Shown: positions 46,567-59,150 of the stretch, one piece after another
Numbering within the stretch: position 1 is the first letter of the stretch
How the letters are laid out: the number at the start of each line of letters is the position of its first letter
Origin: Stereum hirsutum FP-91666 SS1
Lineage: Eukaryota > Basidiomycota > Agaricomycetes > Russulales > Stereaceae
DNA length: 64,000 nt
NCBI RefSeq assembly: GCF_000264905.1
Contig: NW_006763135.1
Location: 717,170-781,169 of the forward strand
Direction: 5' to 3'
The notes under the pieces: model-generated
What the model was told of the DNA's origin: nothing
The model's database searches: none
What the model saw: only the letters and a program-made list of their open reading frames with translations
Position numbers and translations under genes: made by a program

Positions 46567-49500
46567 ATGGCCACTCATCCCCAACCTATAATGTCATCTT
46601 CAACTCACTTTCCCCGCGTTCGGATTAAGGAGCTCATAAGGTTTGGGACAGCTGCGGCTACAGCTGAACATACCGCGCGCATGAGCCGAAGCTCTGAATG
46701 GGCGATGAGGCAAACGTCTGGAGGAAAGAAGAGTGCCAAGGGGAAGGGAAAGGCCAGGGCACAGGAAACTTCGAGCAATACGGTGGCGCCGAGGATCATC
46801 GGTTGTCAAGATACACGATGGGGTGGCGAAAACGTGAGTCCTTTTGTCTCGTTGGTCTGGTGATTTTGGGAAACCTCACCCAAGGCTGAGTGGCACCGTA
46901 CGTGTGATTCTACCTTCGCCTGGTCTATTGTTCTTGATGTGGTCGCGCTTTGCGGTGCTGGTTCAGAAGCGAGTTGGAAGGTCGTAAACGAACACGGGCA
47001 TCACCACGTTCAGACGAATGTGACATCGTCTCTCTGCGTTTTCCCCTTGGTTTCTTAATGTCTTGTCTTTCTGAGGCGTCGTCCCTATGTGACCATTATT
47101 TTTGGACCTTGATACGCTTGCGCGAAACAACTGATCCATGTGCTATCATCTGTCCCTATTCTCGACCCTCTGCTTAGCTCTCGACCAGAAAAGGTATCAG
47201 GGGCTGTCAAGCTATGAAGTGAATTATGTAGGGAAACTAAATGAGGACGAGTCGTTCTACCTGTCTACTCGATTCTCAACTCAGGCAAACCTCACCCGGG
47301 TCCTGGTATTTTCGAAGCTTGTTATAGTCAGCGAAAAGTAATGTGTTCATGTCAAACACTTATGTTTATTCGTTTGCCCAGATGATCCTTCTTACATTCG
47401 ATCCACAATCAATCCCCCTCGGCCCACATTCGATGTTGGCTCACTTTCCTCAAGGTCGGCCTTCACTAACTACCAAAGCCCTGGTATGTCACCGTTCCAG
47501 CCAGTAGATCGTCAACCCGCTTAGTTCCTTCTTTACTTCAGATCGGAATGACTCAGGCCGTGCAAAGTACTTTTGAGGTCACTGTTCCTAAAATCTACGG
47601 ATACTATGACAATATACCCAATCCCGTCAATGCTGAGGTTGTTCTTCTGCAGTTGGTACGTTTCTTTCTCTCACTACCGCTCCTCAATTATAGCAACTAA
47701 CATCAACCGTTTTTCTGCCGTTGTCTGATTCCGGAAGATTCCCGGCCCCGATTTGGCAACGATTTATCGTCAGCTTTCTCCACTACAGCAATCCCAGATC
47801 CACACACACCTGGGTAACCTGTTTGTTTCCCTTTTCTGCTGCCGATCTCGTGTCATGTCTTCAGAAACACAACACATCCCCGATTCACCACCTATGCCCC
47901 GCGGAAACCCACCATACGAATCAGTCCTCCTTGGTCGGCCATTCGAGCAGGGTCCATTACTGCACATGCGTTCACAAGAGTCTGTTACTTCGACACATGA
48001 CTATCTCCTCGCCCTCTCACAGCGTACGGAACGAGTGTTCGGACCTAAAGGAATAAGCCCGCATCCAACCCCAGTATCACGCCTAAACGCCACAACTACC
48101 AATGTCTCATCTAAATCCAGCTCACGACCTAAACCCCAGTCAAAACTATCCGCAAATTCTCACAACCACCATTCTTCTACAAATTCGTCCACTTCGTCTC
48201 TCCCACCATGGGAAACCACAGAAACGCTCGGTTTCGACGGCAAGCCGCTCTCCGAGATGGACATCGTCTGCATACGCGACACTTGGAATAGGCTAGGCTC
48301 ACTTATATCTTATCACTCCGGTGGCTTCTACGTTCCCGGAACTCTCAGTCCAGAGGCTCGATACACCGCCCACCAAGTTCTCCAGGGTAACGAATTCGGC
48401 GTAAAACACCACGATATGCGTATGGACCGATTCATAGTGAAATTCAAACCCCTTACTCCCGCGTCTCCCGGAACATGGCCTGCTCGTCCTCCTCTAACCG
48501 GATCAGGAGCGCAACCTGGATTCAGAGGGTTCGGCGAGTATGCCGGGCGGGAAATCGAGAGCGTCGTGCTCGCGACAGGGTGGGAACATGCGTCTAGAGC
48601 CCCTCTTTGGAGTTGTGCAGATATGCCGCCTTGGTTGAAGCCGCATGCGCATCCCCATGAATATTTTACGTGGGAGAAGATGAAGGACATCAGGCAGGCG
48701 ATATACCAGGCCATCACTTATGCCTCGCATTCTATCGACACAAATTTCTCCTCCGTGAATCCTCCATCTGTTCCACACACTAATGGCGCGGTCGGTACCG
48801 ATGAGAAGAAGAATAAGCCCGAAAAAGTGGAGAAACGTCCGGGAAGACGGGGTAGGGAATGGGAGTGGATCGTCGCGTATGTGTATGGAAAGACGGAGAG
48901 GTGGTTTGAAGGGTTGGTGGGTTCTAATTGGGGATATAGGGATACAGCGGAGGTGTTATTGGTGCGGTTGAAGGCCCACTGGGAGAGAGAAAGGCCGGAC
49001 GTTCCGTTCCCATTGGAAGTAGGCGGACCGTATACCAGCAACGTCAACCTCTCTCGACATCTGACCGGTGGCGGTGGCGCTCAACCCTCTGTTGGGAGCC
49101 AGACCAGCGGCAGCCCGAGACACGTCCCATCGCGGCCGGAAGACGCCAAATACCCCGAAGTGCGGGAGAGAAAGAATAGCGCGATGGTATCGAAGGAGAG
49201 AGACTTGGTGAGAATCACATCGCCCGGCACTCGAACCGCAAGTGTCATGGGCGCCGTTGAGGGTATAGGTCTAGGGCTAGATCAAGGGCCGGATGTCGTC
49301 GAAGTGCCAACCAGCTTTGCCACAAAGTATCCCAAGGAGTTCCAACAATTTGCCACCTGGGCTTTCTCGAAGGCGATCGCAGATGGGCACATAAACGAGC
49401 AGGGCGAATGGATCGGCCATCCGGACGATGAACCTTCAAATATGACACAGCGGGAAGCGGAGCTGTTGGCGGAGGTCACGGATAAGATGCGCTTCATTGG

Positions 49501-49699
49501 TTTGGGCGAGAAGGACGAGAGAACAGGGGCAACAGCCAGTCCAGAGGGGTTGATTTCGGCAACGAAGAGCTTTGCGGAGGGGGTGAAGGTAGCGATGAAT
49601 GCCTTCAAGGTGGGCATGGGGACGAGTTCGGGCATAGATTCTGTGTCTTGGCCGGAGGTAAAGAGAGGCTTTGCGAGTGGACATGATGATGTTGACTGA
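46567..49699 (+). CDS. APH/aminoglycoside-phosphotransferase-fold protein, probable pseudokinase
   Basis: Exon 1 (46567-46833) is basic and begins MATHPQPIMSSSTHFPRVRI. Exons ending at 47305, then 47382-47483, 47542-47655 and 47738-49699 join in phase 0. The joined protein carries the APH N-lobe order NLTRVLMILLTFDPQ, TTKALIGMTQAVQSTFEVTV, PKIYGYYDNIPNPVNAEVVL and LIPGPDLATIYRQLSPLQQS, then VLLGRPFEQGPLLHMRSQES with THDYLLALSQR. The catalytic loop, normally HxDxxxxN, reads HHDMRMDRFIV, with Arg for the Mg-binding Asn. The second metal motif, normally IDWE, reads LATGWEHASRAPLW, with Gly for Asp. A low-complexity insert and a conserved C-terminal part follow. It is not expected to be an active kinase by the usual chemistry. 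The exon structure at 46834-47200 is unresolved. Confidence 0.72.
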
Positions 49700-50600
49700 G
49701 AAAGAACACGACGGCGATGATAACGATCTTTGAGGAATTATGCGGTGCTGGATCGTCATATTTTGCGCAGTTCATGGCGGACACCAGATCTTCCTGTTGT
49801 CTAAATAAATAATATTGATACCCTTTAATGTAAGACTATATCCTTGCTCCGTTGTCGCCTACCATCATCAGAGAAGCATCATTTGTTCACAGGATATTGT
49901 GTTTTCCTCTCCGAGGAACGAATTGGGAATGAAAGCGTAAGGATGCCAAAGGTTTGCTTCAAGGTGACGACTCGGACATGACAGAGCCGCTTCAGCAGAC
50001 TCTGAGAGACACAGGAACAGGCCGCCGTCATCACAGAGAGTCTTATAGCCGACTATAACACAGGATATTGTGAATTCCAAGCGGATGCTTTGGAGATCCT
50101 TGAACGGAGGTGGAGACGATCATCGGGCCCTCTGGAATTTAGCCTTTCATATCGGAACGCTAGCGCTCGGGACAAGTAGCTCCGCGCCCTGTCGATCCTC
50201 CGAGGTTTCAAGCGGCGGTACATAAGGCCGACTGAGGTGGAATCGCCGCACCACGGACAGAATGAGATGTGCCAGCAGCTTGGAATCTGAATCGTATCGA
50301 TACGGTCCTTGATGTCCATTCCGGGAAGGGACCGTAAGATTCGGTGAAGATGAACACGGCGACTACAAGGTCGTCACGGTCCACCATGAGCTTGGCGCTG
50401 TCTTTGGCACATTGAGGTGCTACGCCCTGAGCGAAAAGGATGCGCGCTTTCGGAACGGGGGTCGGAGATATGGTTCTGTATCCTGAAACTTATATTATAC
50501 AGGTATTAGAGGTTATTAGTAGAAGTCGGGACATAATAGATGGGGAGTAAGTATGGAGAGTGGGGTACAACAAACTCGAGGATCACAGTACAAATTACAG
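49700..50600 (-). other. Region with unassigned minus-strand frames
   Basis: Downstream of the APH-fold gene and the first zinc-cluster gene (convergent). On the minus strand, open stretches near 50470-50220 (VAPQCAKDSAKLMVDRDDLV, VVAVFIFTESYG) and 50080-49868 (EANLWHPYAFIPNSFLGEEN) look somewhat protein-like. No start, reliable splice pair or family is visible. This may be a small degraded gene. Confidence 0.3.
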
Positions 50601-52560
50601 TCACTGGGGACGCTGACCGAACGGAGCCACTGCCCTCAAGCGTCGAATGCACTCTCGGAGAGCCGTCAACAACGATGGAATAGTCCCTGCGTAAACCGCC
50701 GTTTGTGTTGAAGTATCATCAGCATTCGCGCCAAGTAAGCGAGCTTGTTCTTGTTGCAGCACTTCTCTGACGGTCTTCCAACACACCTACATCGAAATCA
50801 GAACACCGCACAGGATGTGACAGGGATAACGATCTTACCAAGAATAAGTGGTCCAGGAGGTCATACCTGTCCTTGGGGAGGCCGTCAGAGATACTGATTA
50901 TTTCTATTGCGGCGTTGACGGCGAGACGGCGAGACTCTTCGTGGTTAAGGGCGTTATAGAGAGCAACGTGAATCTCCGTCAGGGCGGTCAAGCCCATGAC
51001 TGCGTCGGTTTTAAGAGAGATGGATGCGGATTGGTCCTTATATATAAGTTCGAACTTCGTAGCCGCGAGCTTGCTCTCAGTGATGTGACGCTTGATTCTC
51101 TCGATAAGGCTGGTGTACATCTCGTACCAAATGCCCGAGTTGTCGTAGGCTTTTTCTCAATCAGATATGATTCCCATCGCATGGCAAAAGCGTACTTGCC
51201 TGACGTCCGGAGCGTTGACGGAATTCCCTGAGAAATAAAGGTACGAGCTTCGTGTAGAAGCCAGCTACTCGTAGTTCGCGCAATTACGGTGTGCGTGTAA
51301 TCGACAGGCATGCAATTCTAGAGAACGACACATCGATTAGAACTGGGGACTATAACAAGAAGATAATGAGATGCCGCGTACAATCAAATTTCGAAAGTCG
51401 TCGTCGAGATGATGAGGTAGTACGAGTGGCCTAGACCATATTAATATGGCAGAGAAGTCTGAGTGCATGGAAAAGCATAAGGCGGATCTCTTTTCGTCAT
51501 CTTCGTCGATGGCTTGAATATGGCCATATCTACCAGGCGACACGCTATGTCGTGGGAACGAGCCAGTATAGTCCGCTGAAGGTAGTGTGATGTGCATGTC
51601 TGCATTGAAAATGATATCGTAGACTTTCGTCCCACAGTCCCATGCAGCGCCGAACTGGTTGACGAGATAACGATATATGCCAAGCAGGATGTAGGCCTGT
51701 AGGTTTTCCACCGGAGTGAAAGAGTCCCGCTCCTCGAGACACCGCATTACGAGTTGATAGTAGGTTGCCTCAAGGTCCGGCGGGGCACGCTGATCGTTGT
51801 CGTCGCGGTAATAGACACAGCCTAATATGTGTGCAAGGTGAATAAAAATCGGATGGACAATACGACCAGTGAGATCGCCACAGGCTATGGCGTCTAGTTT
51901 CTCTGGTATCATACGGACACAGCAGTATCCACCATGCGAAAGAAACTCGGCACGTCTAAAAATCAGACTGGTAAGGTCAATCCATATGTCCAGTAAAAAT
52001 AGTGAGACGTACAGGCGCATGAGGAGATCCGGATAAAGCAATAGCAATGGATCGGGAGAATGTCGTAGGGGCAGGTTTGTCCCAGATGCTAAGCTGCGTT
52101 CGTAAACGCATCCTAAATGGTTTCCTATGGCGACACAGTTTCGACAGAACGGACGCTCGCCGCTACACCTCTTTTTTTTTTTTGTTGGCCGTGTGAGAAC
52201 ATAACACCAGGGCCATAATAATTTACATACCTTCTTTTGTTCACTACAAGAATTCTACGTGAGCTGTCTGTCCAAATCAAGTCAAAGAAACTAGCTGAAC
52301 AGACCGGCAAAGAATGCATGCGTCGCCTTCATAAAGCGGGCCTAGATTACTCGTATGGTGAAGACTCTCGCTGTAGTCGCATGGTAGACCACCTGGCATA
52401 TACCTTCGCCTTGTACACGGTCCACACTCTGGCCTGATACTGTCGCAGCACTGCGAGCCAGATAGCGTCAGGTTAGTGTGATGCATTCCGATGCGATACT
52501 GTCTAAGATACTCACGATATTCTTGGTTTTGCAGTTCGAGCAAGTCATACGAGAGCCCAT
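50601..52560 (-). CDS. Fungal transcription factor with two Zn2Cys6 clusters (paralog 1)
   Basis: The start at 52560 gives MGSRMTCSNCKTKNI, spliced to CCDSIRPECGPCTRRRYMPG and GLPCDY: zinc cluster 1. Then EGDACILCR is spliced across two introns to EQKKRCSGERPFCRNCVAIG and NHLGCVY: zinc cluster 2, with the full CX2CX6CX6CX2CX8C pattern. The regulatory middle-homology region follows: RRAEFLSHGGYCCVRMIPEK, LDAIACGDLTGRIVHPIFIH and LAHILGCVYYRDD. The C-terminal helices include CWKTVREVLQQEQARLL, ending RAVAPFGQRPQ. The protein is predicted nuclear and DNA-binding. Cluster 1 has lost some usual basic residues (KTKNIC). The acceptor before exon 'RCSGE' lies beside 12 A residues rather than a pyrimidine tract. 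Two close paralogs lie at 57.2 and 59.7 kb in opposite orientation. Confidence 0.87.
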
Positions 52561-54872
52561 GGTGATTCTGAGATGAGAGGTGCATATGCCAGCTTCTATA
52601 TAAACTACAGTCGGGAGTAGCAGTTAGCTAAGGTGCAAAACGCTTGTGGTTATGCACAAGTGCTGTGAAAGTGTTAGAGCGTCATTCGCCGATCTTGGCA
52701 AGATCGAAGGCCCGTCGGTTGCTTCGCGTTGTGTACTTACATGGGCCTTCCGACGGGGAGGACCCCTTGTGGATCAAAATCAAGTCCATGCCCGTAAAAA
52801 ACACTGAAATCCCAAACTATGACTAAAAATAAATAAATAAATATTCATTCCCAATCAAAATCGTGAGGAAACTGAAAGGCCAAAAATTTCCGCTCCAACC
52901 TGCTAGCTGGCCAGCTGTACCCTACATACCAAGCGCTATCTTGTGGAATCTTTGAATTCGTTAGAGCTTTACATCCTGGACAGCAGGTGGGGGCACAAGG
53001 AAGTTCGGCACTCAGCTAACACTCTTGGACTGAGCGCTTTTCGAACAGTTCACAATGCCCGTAGATCCTCCTACCTCACAGCATTCCTCAGCGCGGATCA
53101 CAAATACTGGATGGGTCTACCAACGGCATACACTGATGGTTGGCGTCTTTGTCGGGCTGTGTGGGATAGCCAAGGGAAATGATTCGCGTCAGTCACTGTT
53201 GTATCATAGCAAGAAACTTTCGGACAACTCTCACCTTCACTTTCCGTAAGCAGTGTCTACCAGTTCAAGGAAGATATTTGCGCGCGTTATAACGTAACCA
53301 AAGACTTCAAACGTCGAAGCGTTTCGACTGCGCATCGCCGAGCTATCATGGTCAAGTATAAGCTGAGCGAAGGGGGAACCATGCTGCTCACCAAGGTGTT
53401 TAGATCCATGGAGCCGCCCATTGGCACGCAGTGAAGACGTAGTAGCCAGACATATATAAGATCAATATACAAGAGGAAAGAAAGACGTCGAGGTGAATGC
53501 AATGCGATAGGCCGATATCATCACGATAAACGTCGGTACAGTTATTTTGTGCGAAGTTTATATAGGTAGGTGGCGAGGAGACTTGAGCGTGCAGCTCATT
53601 CGAGGTGGAAAACAGCTTCACATACCGATAATGGTGCGAAAACTCGTGAGGCGAGTCCATAGGTATGGTCAATCAATGGACTGAAAATCGCATCTGAGGG
53701 CAGACTATCCAGTGGTTTCGAGTCGATTCAAACCAACTGCACCGCGTGTGGCCCAATTGCCCACGCATGATGTGGTTGGGCACGAACAAACAGTACAGAA
53801 AGAAAAGATACGACGGCATGGTGGGACAAGCTTTGGCCTCTGATCCGCGACTGCTAAAGTGAGTCTGCATGGCCGGCTTCAAGCCGACATCACGGAGGGC
53901 GGGCGGTGGCTGTGATAAAAGTGATGAAGAAACACTGCACAGACAGCCATCAAACGCCTATTACGATTTAACGCAAGTGTCACATACCTCACCGCGTTTG
54001 ATTCTAATATTTTCCTCCTTTTCGAAGGCGAAGTCAAGGTTGTGGCCAAAAGCAAGACGCCGCTGATCACGTGGGAGGACGACATAACCTCGGTTGAGCA
54101 CGCCAGACTTTCGCAAGCAGTTATATCATCCCCATTCGCCCTCACCGAGAGAAAATGGATTTTTCTTCGTCATCCACCATTTCTACAGGCCATCTTCTCC
54201 TCTTTCACCACCATCATCCTCTCTAAGTTAAACCAGGCCCTCCAAGAATCGGCTTTCCTGTCGAATCGGTGAACTTTGCGATTTTTTAGCGGAAACGACG
54301 GTACCTTATTTGGAGGCGAACTCAGGGAGCAGAGAAAAGTGTTTATCGATTACAGTCCAGTAAGTACCTTGTCTCTTCATAAGATGTTTCTGCGAAGAGT
54401 ACGGTGTGTGTGTTCTTGGTGGATATATGTGTAGGGGGGGAGATACTAGCAGCCGTATAGACGAACACGGCGTCAAAGAGTCGTCGCCTCCTTCGACAGT
54501 TAAATGTACGTCATGGCTTGATGTTCGTCAAGTCCCTTGTAGGAGTCCAATCTTGTTGGTCGATATACTCTGTTAGGTTCGCCAACATACAGAGCGACCA
54601 GTATCGACAGCTACGCATGAATCGAGTACGACGTGGCTAAGCGACGCCGTTGAAGTCTTGAGCTGCCGTTCAGACCTCGTATCCCCTGGGAGTGAACCTG
54701 CGATGCAGTCTTCAATGTGGAATATCCTCCTCTCATTGCTTCCTTTGCCGCAAAAGAGAATATGCTCGCATGATTGACATGGGACTCTGTGTTTTATCTT
54801 CTCCTCTTCCCTGTACATGACCGGCTGTACTAAATCGTCATCCAGTCACAGATCTCCCGAGTTTAAACCATC
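52561..54872. other. Intergenic region, about 2.3 kb
   Basis: Lies between divergent paralog 1 (-) and the O-acetyltransferase gene (+). Short AT-rich (AATA)n stretch near 52827-52845. Only short frames with no family signature; no RNA gene recognised. Confidence 0.45.
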
Positions 54873-56597
54873 ATGGCTTCTTCCCTCTCACTGAAACCGA
54901 CCATGAGCAGTCTTGCTGTTCGCCTATCCCGATCTTCAACTCGAGCTCCACGCCGGCAACTCCATAAGTCAACGAGCACGAGCAGCCCTGCTCCTACACG
55001 ATCTCGTAGAGCCTCGCTTGAACGGCCTTCCTTTCCTTGCGTCGACCAGCACGCCGCCCGCTCCAACCGCCTCCTTGCATTTGCTTCACATCCGCAGCAT
55101 CGACCTACTCCGTCTTCCTCCTGTAATCCAACACTCGGATCCTCTTCGACAGCCTCGGATCCATCTTCTAGCGGTCCAGAACCACCTTACGCCCGACCCT
55201 CGCCACAGTCCTATCAGACCTTCCATTGCCAGGAGCCTCTTCCTCTGACATACTACCCGAACGAACCCCTACCCGAATTCACTCTCGCTTACGAGACATG
55301 GGGCACCCTCTCAGCAAAGAAAGATAATGTCATCCTTCTACACACCGGTCTCTCTGCCTCCTCGCATGCCGCATCGACACCGACGAACCCTGCTCCCGGT
55401 TGGTGGGAAAAGTTCATCGGACCCGGCCTTGCACTGGATACGAACCAGTTTTTCATCATCTGCACCAACGTACTTGGCGGGTGCTATGGCACCACGGGGC
55501 CGTCGTCACCGAATCCGATGGACAGCGAGGGCAAACCGTACGCGACAAGATTTCCAGTGGTCAGCATTTTTGATATGGTTAGGGCGCAGTGGAGGTTGTT
55601 GGACAGTATGGGGGTGGACAAGCTATACGCGAGTGTGGGCTGTTCGATGGGCGCGATGCAGAGTTTGGCAACGGGGTGGTTGGAGCCTGGACGGGTTGGG
55701 AAAGTGGTCAGCATCAGTGGAACAGCGAGGAGTACACCGAGTAGTATTGCGATGAGGTATGCCCAGAGGAGTGGTAAGTCTCGGCTTTTCAACGCGACAA
55801 ACACCAGAGACTGACCGTTGCGTGGACAGTTCTCATGGCGGACCCGAATTGGAACAACGGATTTTATTATGATGGTCTCCCACCACACACAGGTCTCAAG
55901 CTCGCCCGCCGTAAGTATATTTCTCCCTTTATTCCTATATCTTCTAAATTAACTCCTTACGACAGAGATAGCCACAATAACGTACCGATCCGGCCCTGAG
56001 TGGGACCTCCGTTTTGGCCGCCAAACTCGCAACCCACCCTCCGTTGACGGCGAAATCATACCACCAGCACTCTGCCCCGATTTTCTCATCGAGACGTACC
56101 TCGATCACCAAGGAGAACAGTTCTGTCTCAAATATGACCCAAACTCGTTGATCTACGTTTCGAAGGCCATGGATCTGTTCGACATGACGGCTACGTCGCT
56201 CGAGGCGCTCAATCTCGAGTCGAACGAGCCCAGTCCTTCATCAGGCCCTTCATTGCTGTCGTCGTCCCCACATTCCCCACAATCACCACATAAACCGGCT
56301 TATCATACACATATCCCGACGCATTCCAAAATGCACCCTCCACCAGCGAACCCGCCTCCTTACCTCGCTGATCTCGCAGAAGGTTTGAGACCCCTGAAGA
56401 ATACGCCGGTGCTCGTGCTGGGTGTGCAGAGCGATATCTTGTTTACGGTGGAGCAGCAGAGGGAGGTAGCGGATGCTTTGAGGATGGGCGGGAATGAGAG
56501 CGTGAGCTATTATGAGCTGGGGGGAGTCTGGGGTCATGATACCTTCCTGCTGGATGTGCAGAACGTGGGTGGTGCGATCAGAGGTTTCTTGTCATGA
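54873..56597 (+). CDS. MetX-family O-acetyltransferase, CysA/Cys2-like (serine or homoserine)
   Basis: Alpha/beta-hydrolase acyltransferase of sulfur amino acid synthesis, using acetyl-CoA to acetylate Ser or homoserine. A long Ser/Arg-rich N-terminal extension ([20 protein letters not shown]..., RRQLHKSTS) fits mitochondrial import. The core has [38 protein letters not shown], the nucleophile elbow [17 protein letters not shown] and [19 protein letters not shown]. Spliced exons 2 and 3 give [16 protein letters not shown] and [20 protein letters not shown], then [14 protein letters not shown]. The triad Asp and His lie in GVQSDILF and WGHDTFLL. The SxAMRxxQRxVLMxDPNW and TYRSGPEW blocks are closer to fungal CysA serine O-acetyltransferases than to Met2, as I recall. 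The substrate choice needs testing. The gene lies inside the zinc-cluster regulator group. Confidence 0.85.
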
Positions 56598-57235
56598 GTT
56601 GCGTTGTAGTAGTCGCGATTGTCGTATATACACGACCGGAGTCTTGTCTTTTTTTGGTCTTGGAACAGGTTGGACACGTCCACATAAAGTGTGACCTACA
56701 TAGTAAACTGTTCGTAACCCTCAAGGTGTAAGATCAGCGATGGTGGAACACGAACAGTTCCAAGTTCTCGATGAATGGGCTTTTCAGTGTGGCAACAAGC
56801 TACAATGCTCACGCCACAACGTCAATGTTTGTGTAAACCCCGGGTCAGCCCGGGTCTTCCCGTGCGACCGTTCAAATATCCTTCAAGCTTGCCTGTGAGT
56901 TTCACTACCACGACCAGTACAGTACCGAGCACCCGAGAACGCGCCAATATTCTTTTCTCTGATACCTTGTCACCAGCTGAGTCTTAATCGCTGGGGAGCT
57001 TTCAAGTCCTGTTCGAACTCCGCAGTCTTGAGCTGTGATCTGGTGAGCACATACTACATACTTGGTGCAGTCCAACGATCATTGCTCGAGGTGCATCACT
57101 GCATAGTTCGCCGTATGCGTGAGTAATCTCTGCTAAACTATTTTTACACGTTGACCGAGTTATCTCAAGCGTTCTGCCCCTACGCGCGATCGCCTGGATA
57201 CGAGACCGGCCCTCAACGTTTTCTTCGCAGATATC
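56598..57235. other. Intergenic region before zinc-cluster paralog 2
   Basis: 3' flank of the acetyltransferase gene and promoter of paralog 2. No additional coding or RNA feature supported. Confidence 0.4.
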
Positions 57236-59150
57236 ATGAGTCCAAACGTAGCGTGCTCCAATTGTAGGGCAAAGAAGCTGGTTGAGTAGCCCGACGGGTC
57301 CCATGTTCTCAATGCCGCTGATACGTGGATCATAGCGCTGCGATGGTGTCAAGCCGGATTGTGGCCCATGCAGAAGGCGCAGGTTCTCGGATCATGGCCC
57401 ATCTTGCGAGTATGATACCTATCGACACTCCGGAGTATCACCCAAAGGCAATACATGTCTTCCCTGCCGGTCAGTTTGGTAGTCTTTCACCTTGTATTCA
57501 AAGCTCAACTGTGGTAACTCTGTGATTGCAGTCGAAAGAAAAAGGTATTTAACCTATCATATATATGCTCTAGGTTTCTCTTTTTTACATCTGGCTTGAA
57601 GAAGTGTAGCAGTGACCGCCCGTTCTGCCGAATCTGCATTGTCACAGGCATAGAGTCGGAGTGCACCTACGATTCTGACCTGGCGCCCGCGATTCCACCT
57701 CGAAAACTGTCTTCCCTTTCAGTTCATAGCGCAGATCTCTCAGCTCACTTGTATGTTCAACGTTACTGTTTGGCTTTTGGTCTACTCATATCATTTATAG
57801 GCGTGCTGAGTTCCTCTCGCACGTAGGATACGTCTGCCTTCGCATGGTACCGGAAAAACTGGAAGCCATAACCCGTGGCGATCTCTCTGGTCGGAACGTG
57901 AACCCGTTCTTTATTCACATCGCTCACCTTTTCGGTTGTGTCTATTACCGCGACGATTCGGGCGAGCGTGTGTCTGCCGATCTGCAAGAAAGCTACCATC
58001 ATATCGTCAAGCAAGCTCTCGAAAATCATGAAAACTTCACCCCGGTGGAGTCTTTGCAAGCTTACATCTTGATCGGCTCGTATCACTTCCTTACCAACCA
58101 GTGGAGCGCTGCATGCGACTACGGTAGAGAGAAATACGGCGTTATCGTCGACAACAATCTGCATATTACGATTCCCTCTGCGGAGTCGATGGCGTCGTTC
58201 GCACGGCAGGGTCCACTGCATAAAAAATATGGCTGCCTCGCAGCCATCGACGAGGAAGATGAGCAGCGATCTATCCTTTGTTTTGTAGTGTCCTGCGACT
58301 ACCTTGGTATTATGATGTGGTCCACGCCCGTCGTGTTGCCTCATTACCTCGATGAAGAATTCCAGGCCCTCGCGGTAGTACCTTTTTCTCGGTGGAACGT
58401 GTATCGTGTTTTCTAACCCGTTTACCGCTTCAGATGCTGGATTCGCCCGTCGATCCGACTCACACAGTGATCATGCGGAGCATCAGTAGCTGGCTGCTAC
58501 ATCAGGCGCGTTCCTTCGTCGCCCAAGAAATTCCTGCACAACTTGAAGACTCGACGGAAGGCAAGTATCCATCATCATCTCATTACTCCACACTGACGAG
58601 TTTATAGCGTGCGACGATACCAACGTATGGTATGAAATGTACATGAGCCTCATTGAGCGCATCGAGCATCACATAACGTGCACTAAACTCGGGACAACGA
58701 AGTTCGAGTTGGTCCATCACGACTATCCAGGCGCCCTTTCTCTCAAGACCGATACTATCATAGGATTGGCTGCTCTCATGCATACGCACGCTGCCATCGC
58801 CACCAAATTTGGCCATCAAACTTCTCGCCAACAAGCCGTCAATGCTGCGGTTGAGATTGCCAGCATTTCGCATACCTTCTCCTCCGGCGATTATCCATTT
58901 TTGAACTGCATGTTACTTGTAAGATGACTGACCGTCTTTCGGATTCCCTGAGAAGCTAATGGTCTCACTCCCCAAGATATGCTGGAAGCCTGCCCAGGGG
59001 ATATTGGAGCAAGAACAGGCTCGCACATCTGAGCCGAATGGGTCAGTGGGAATCCATGCGGGCAGCCTACTGTCCATGATATCGACTCTACAAGCTTGTG
59101 TACGACATATGAATATGACACCTCCTTTCTGTCATTACCCGCCGGGATGA
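57236..59150 (+). CDS. Fungal transcription factor with two Zn2Cys6 clusters (paralog 2)
   Basis: The start MSPNVACSNCRAKKL is spliced to RCDGVKPDCGPCRRRRFSDH and GPSCEYDTYRHSG: zinc cluster 1. KGNTCLPCR is spliced to RKKK and then KCSSDRPFCRICIVTGIESE with CTY: zinc cluster 2. Introns lie at the same places as in paralogs 1 and 3, in the first cluster and twice inside the second. The middle region has VPEKLEAITRGDLSGRNVNP, FFIHIAHLFGCVYYRDD and ENFTPVESLQAYILIGSYHF. Then come DPTHTVIMRSISSWLLHQAR and YEMYMSLIERIEHHITCTKL. It ends CWKPAQGILEQEQARTSEPN and MNMTPPFCHYPPG. Predicted nuclear regulator; targets unknown. Confidence 0.87.

Noticed and set aside
54285..54300. 14-nt match to the tRNA-Tyr gene (GATTTTTTAGCGGA), possible tRNA fragment
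   Set aside because: A match of this length is expected by chance in 64 kb, and no other tRNA arm is present nearby.
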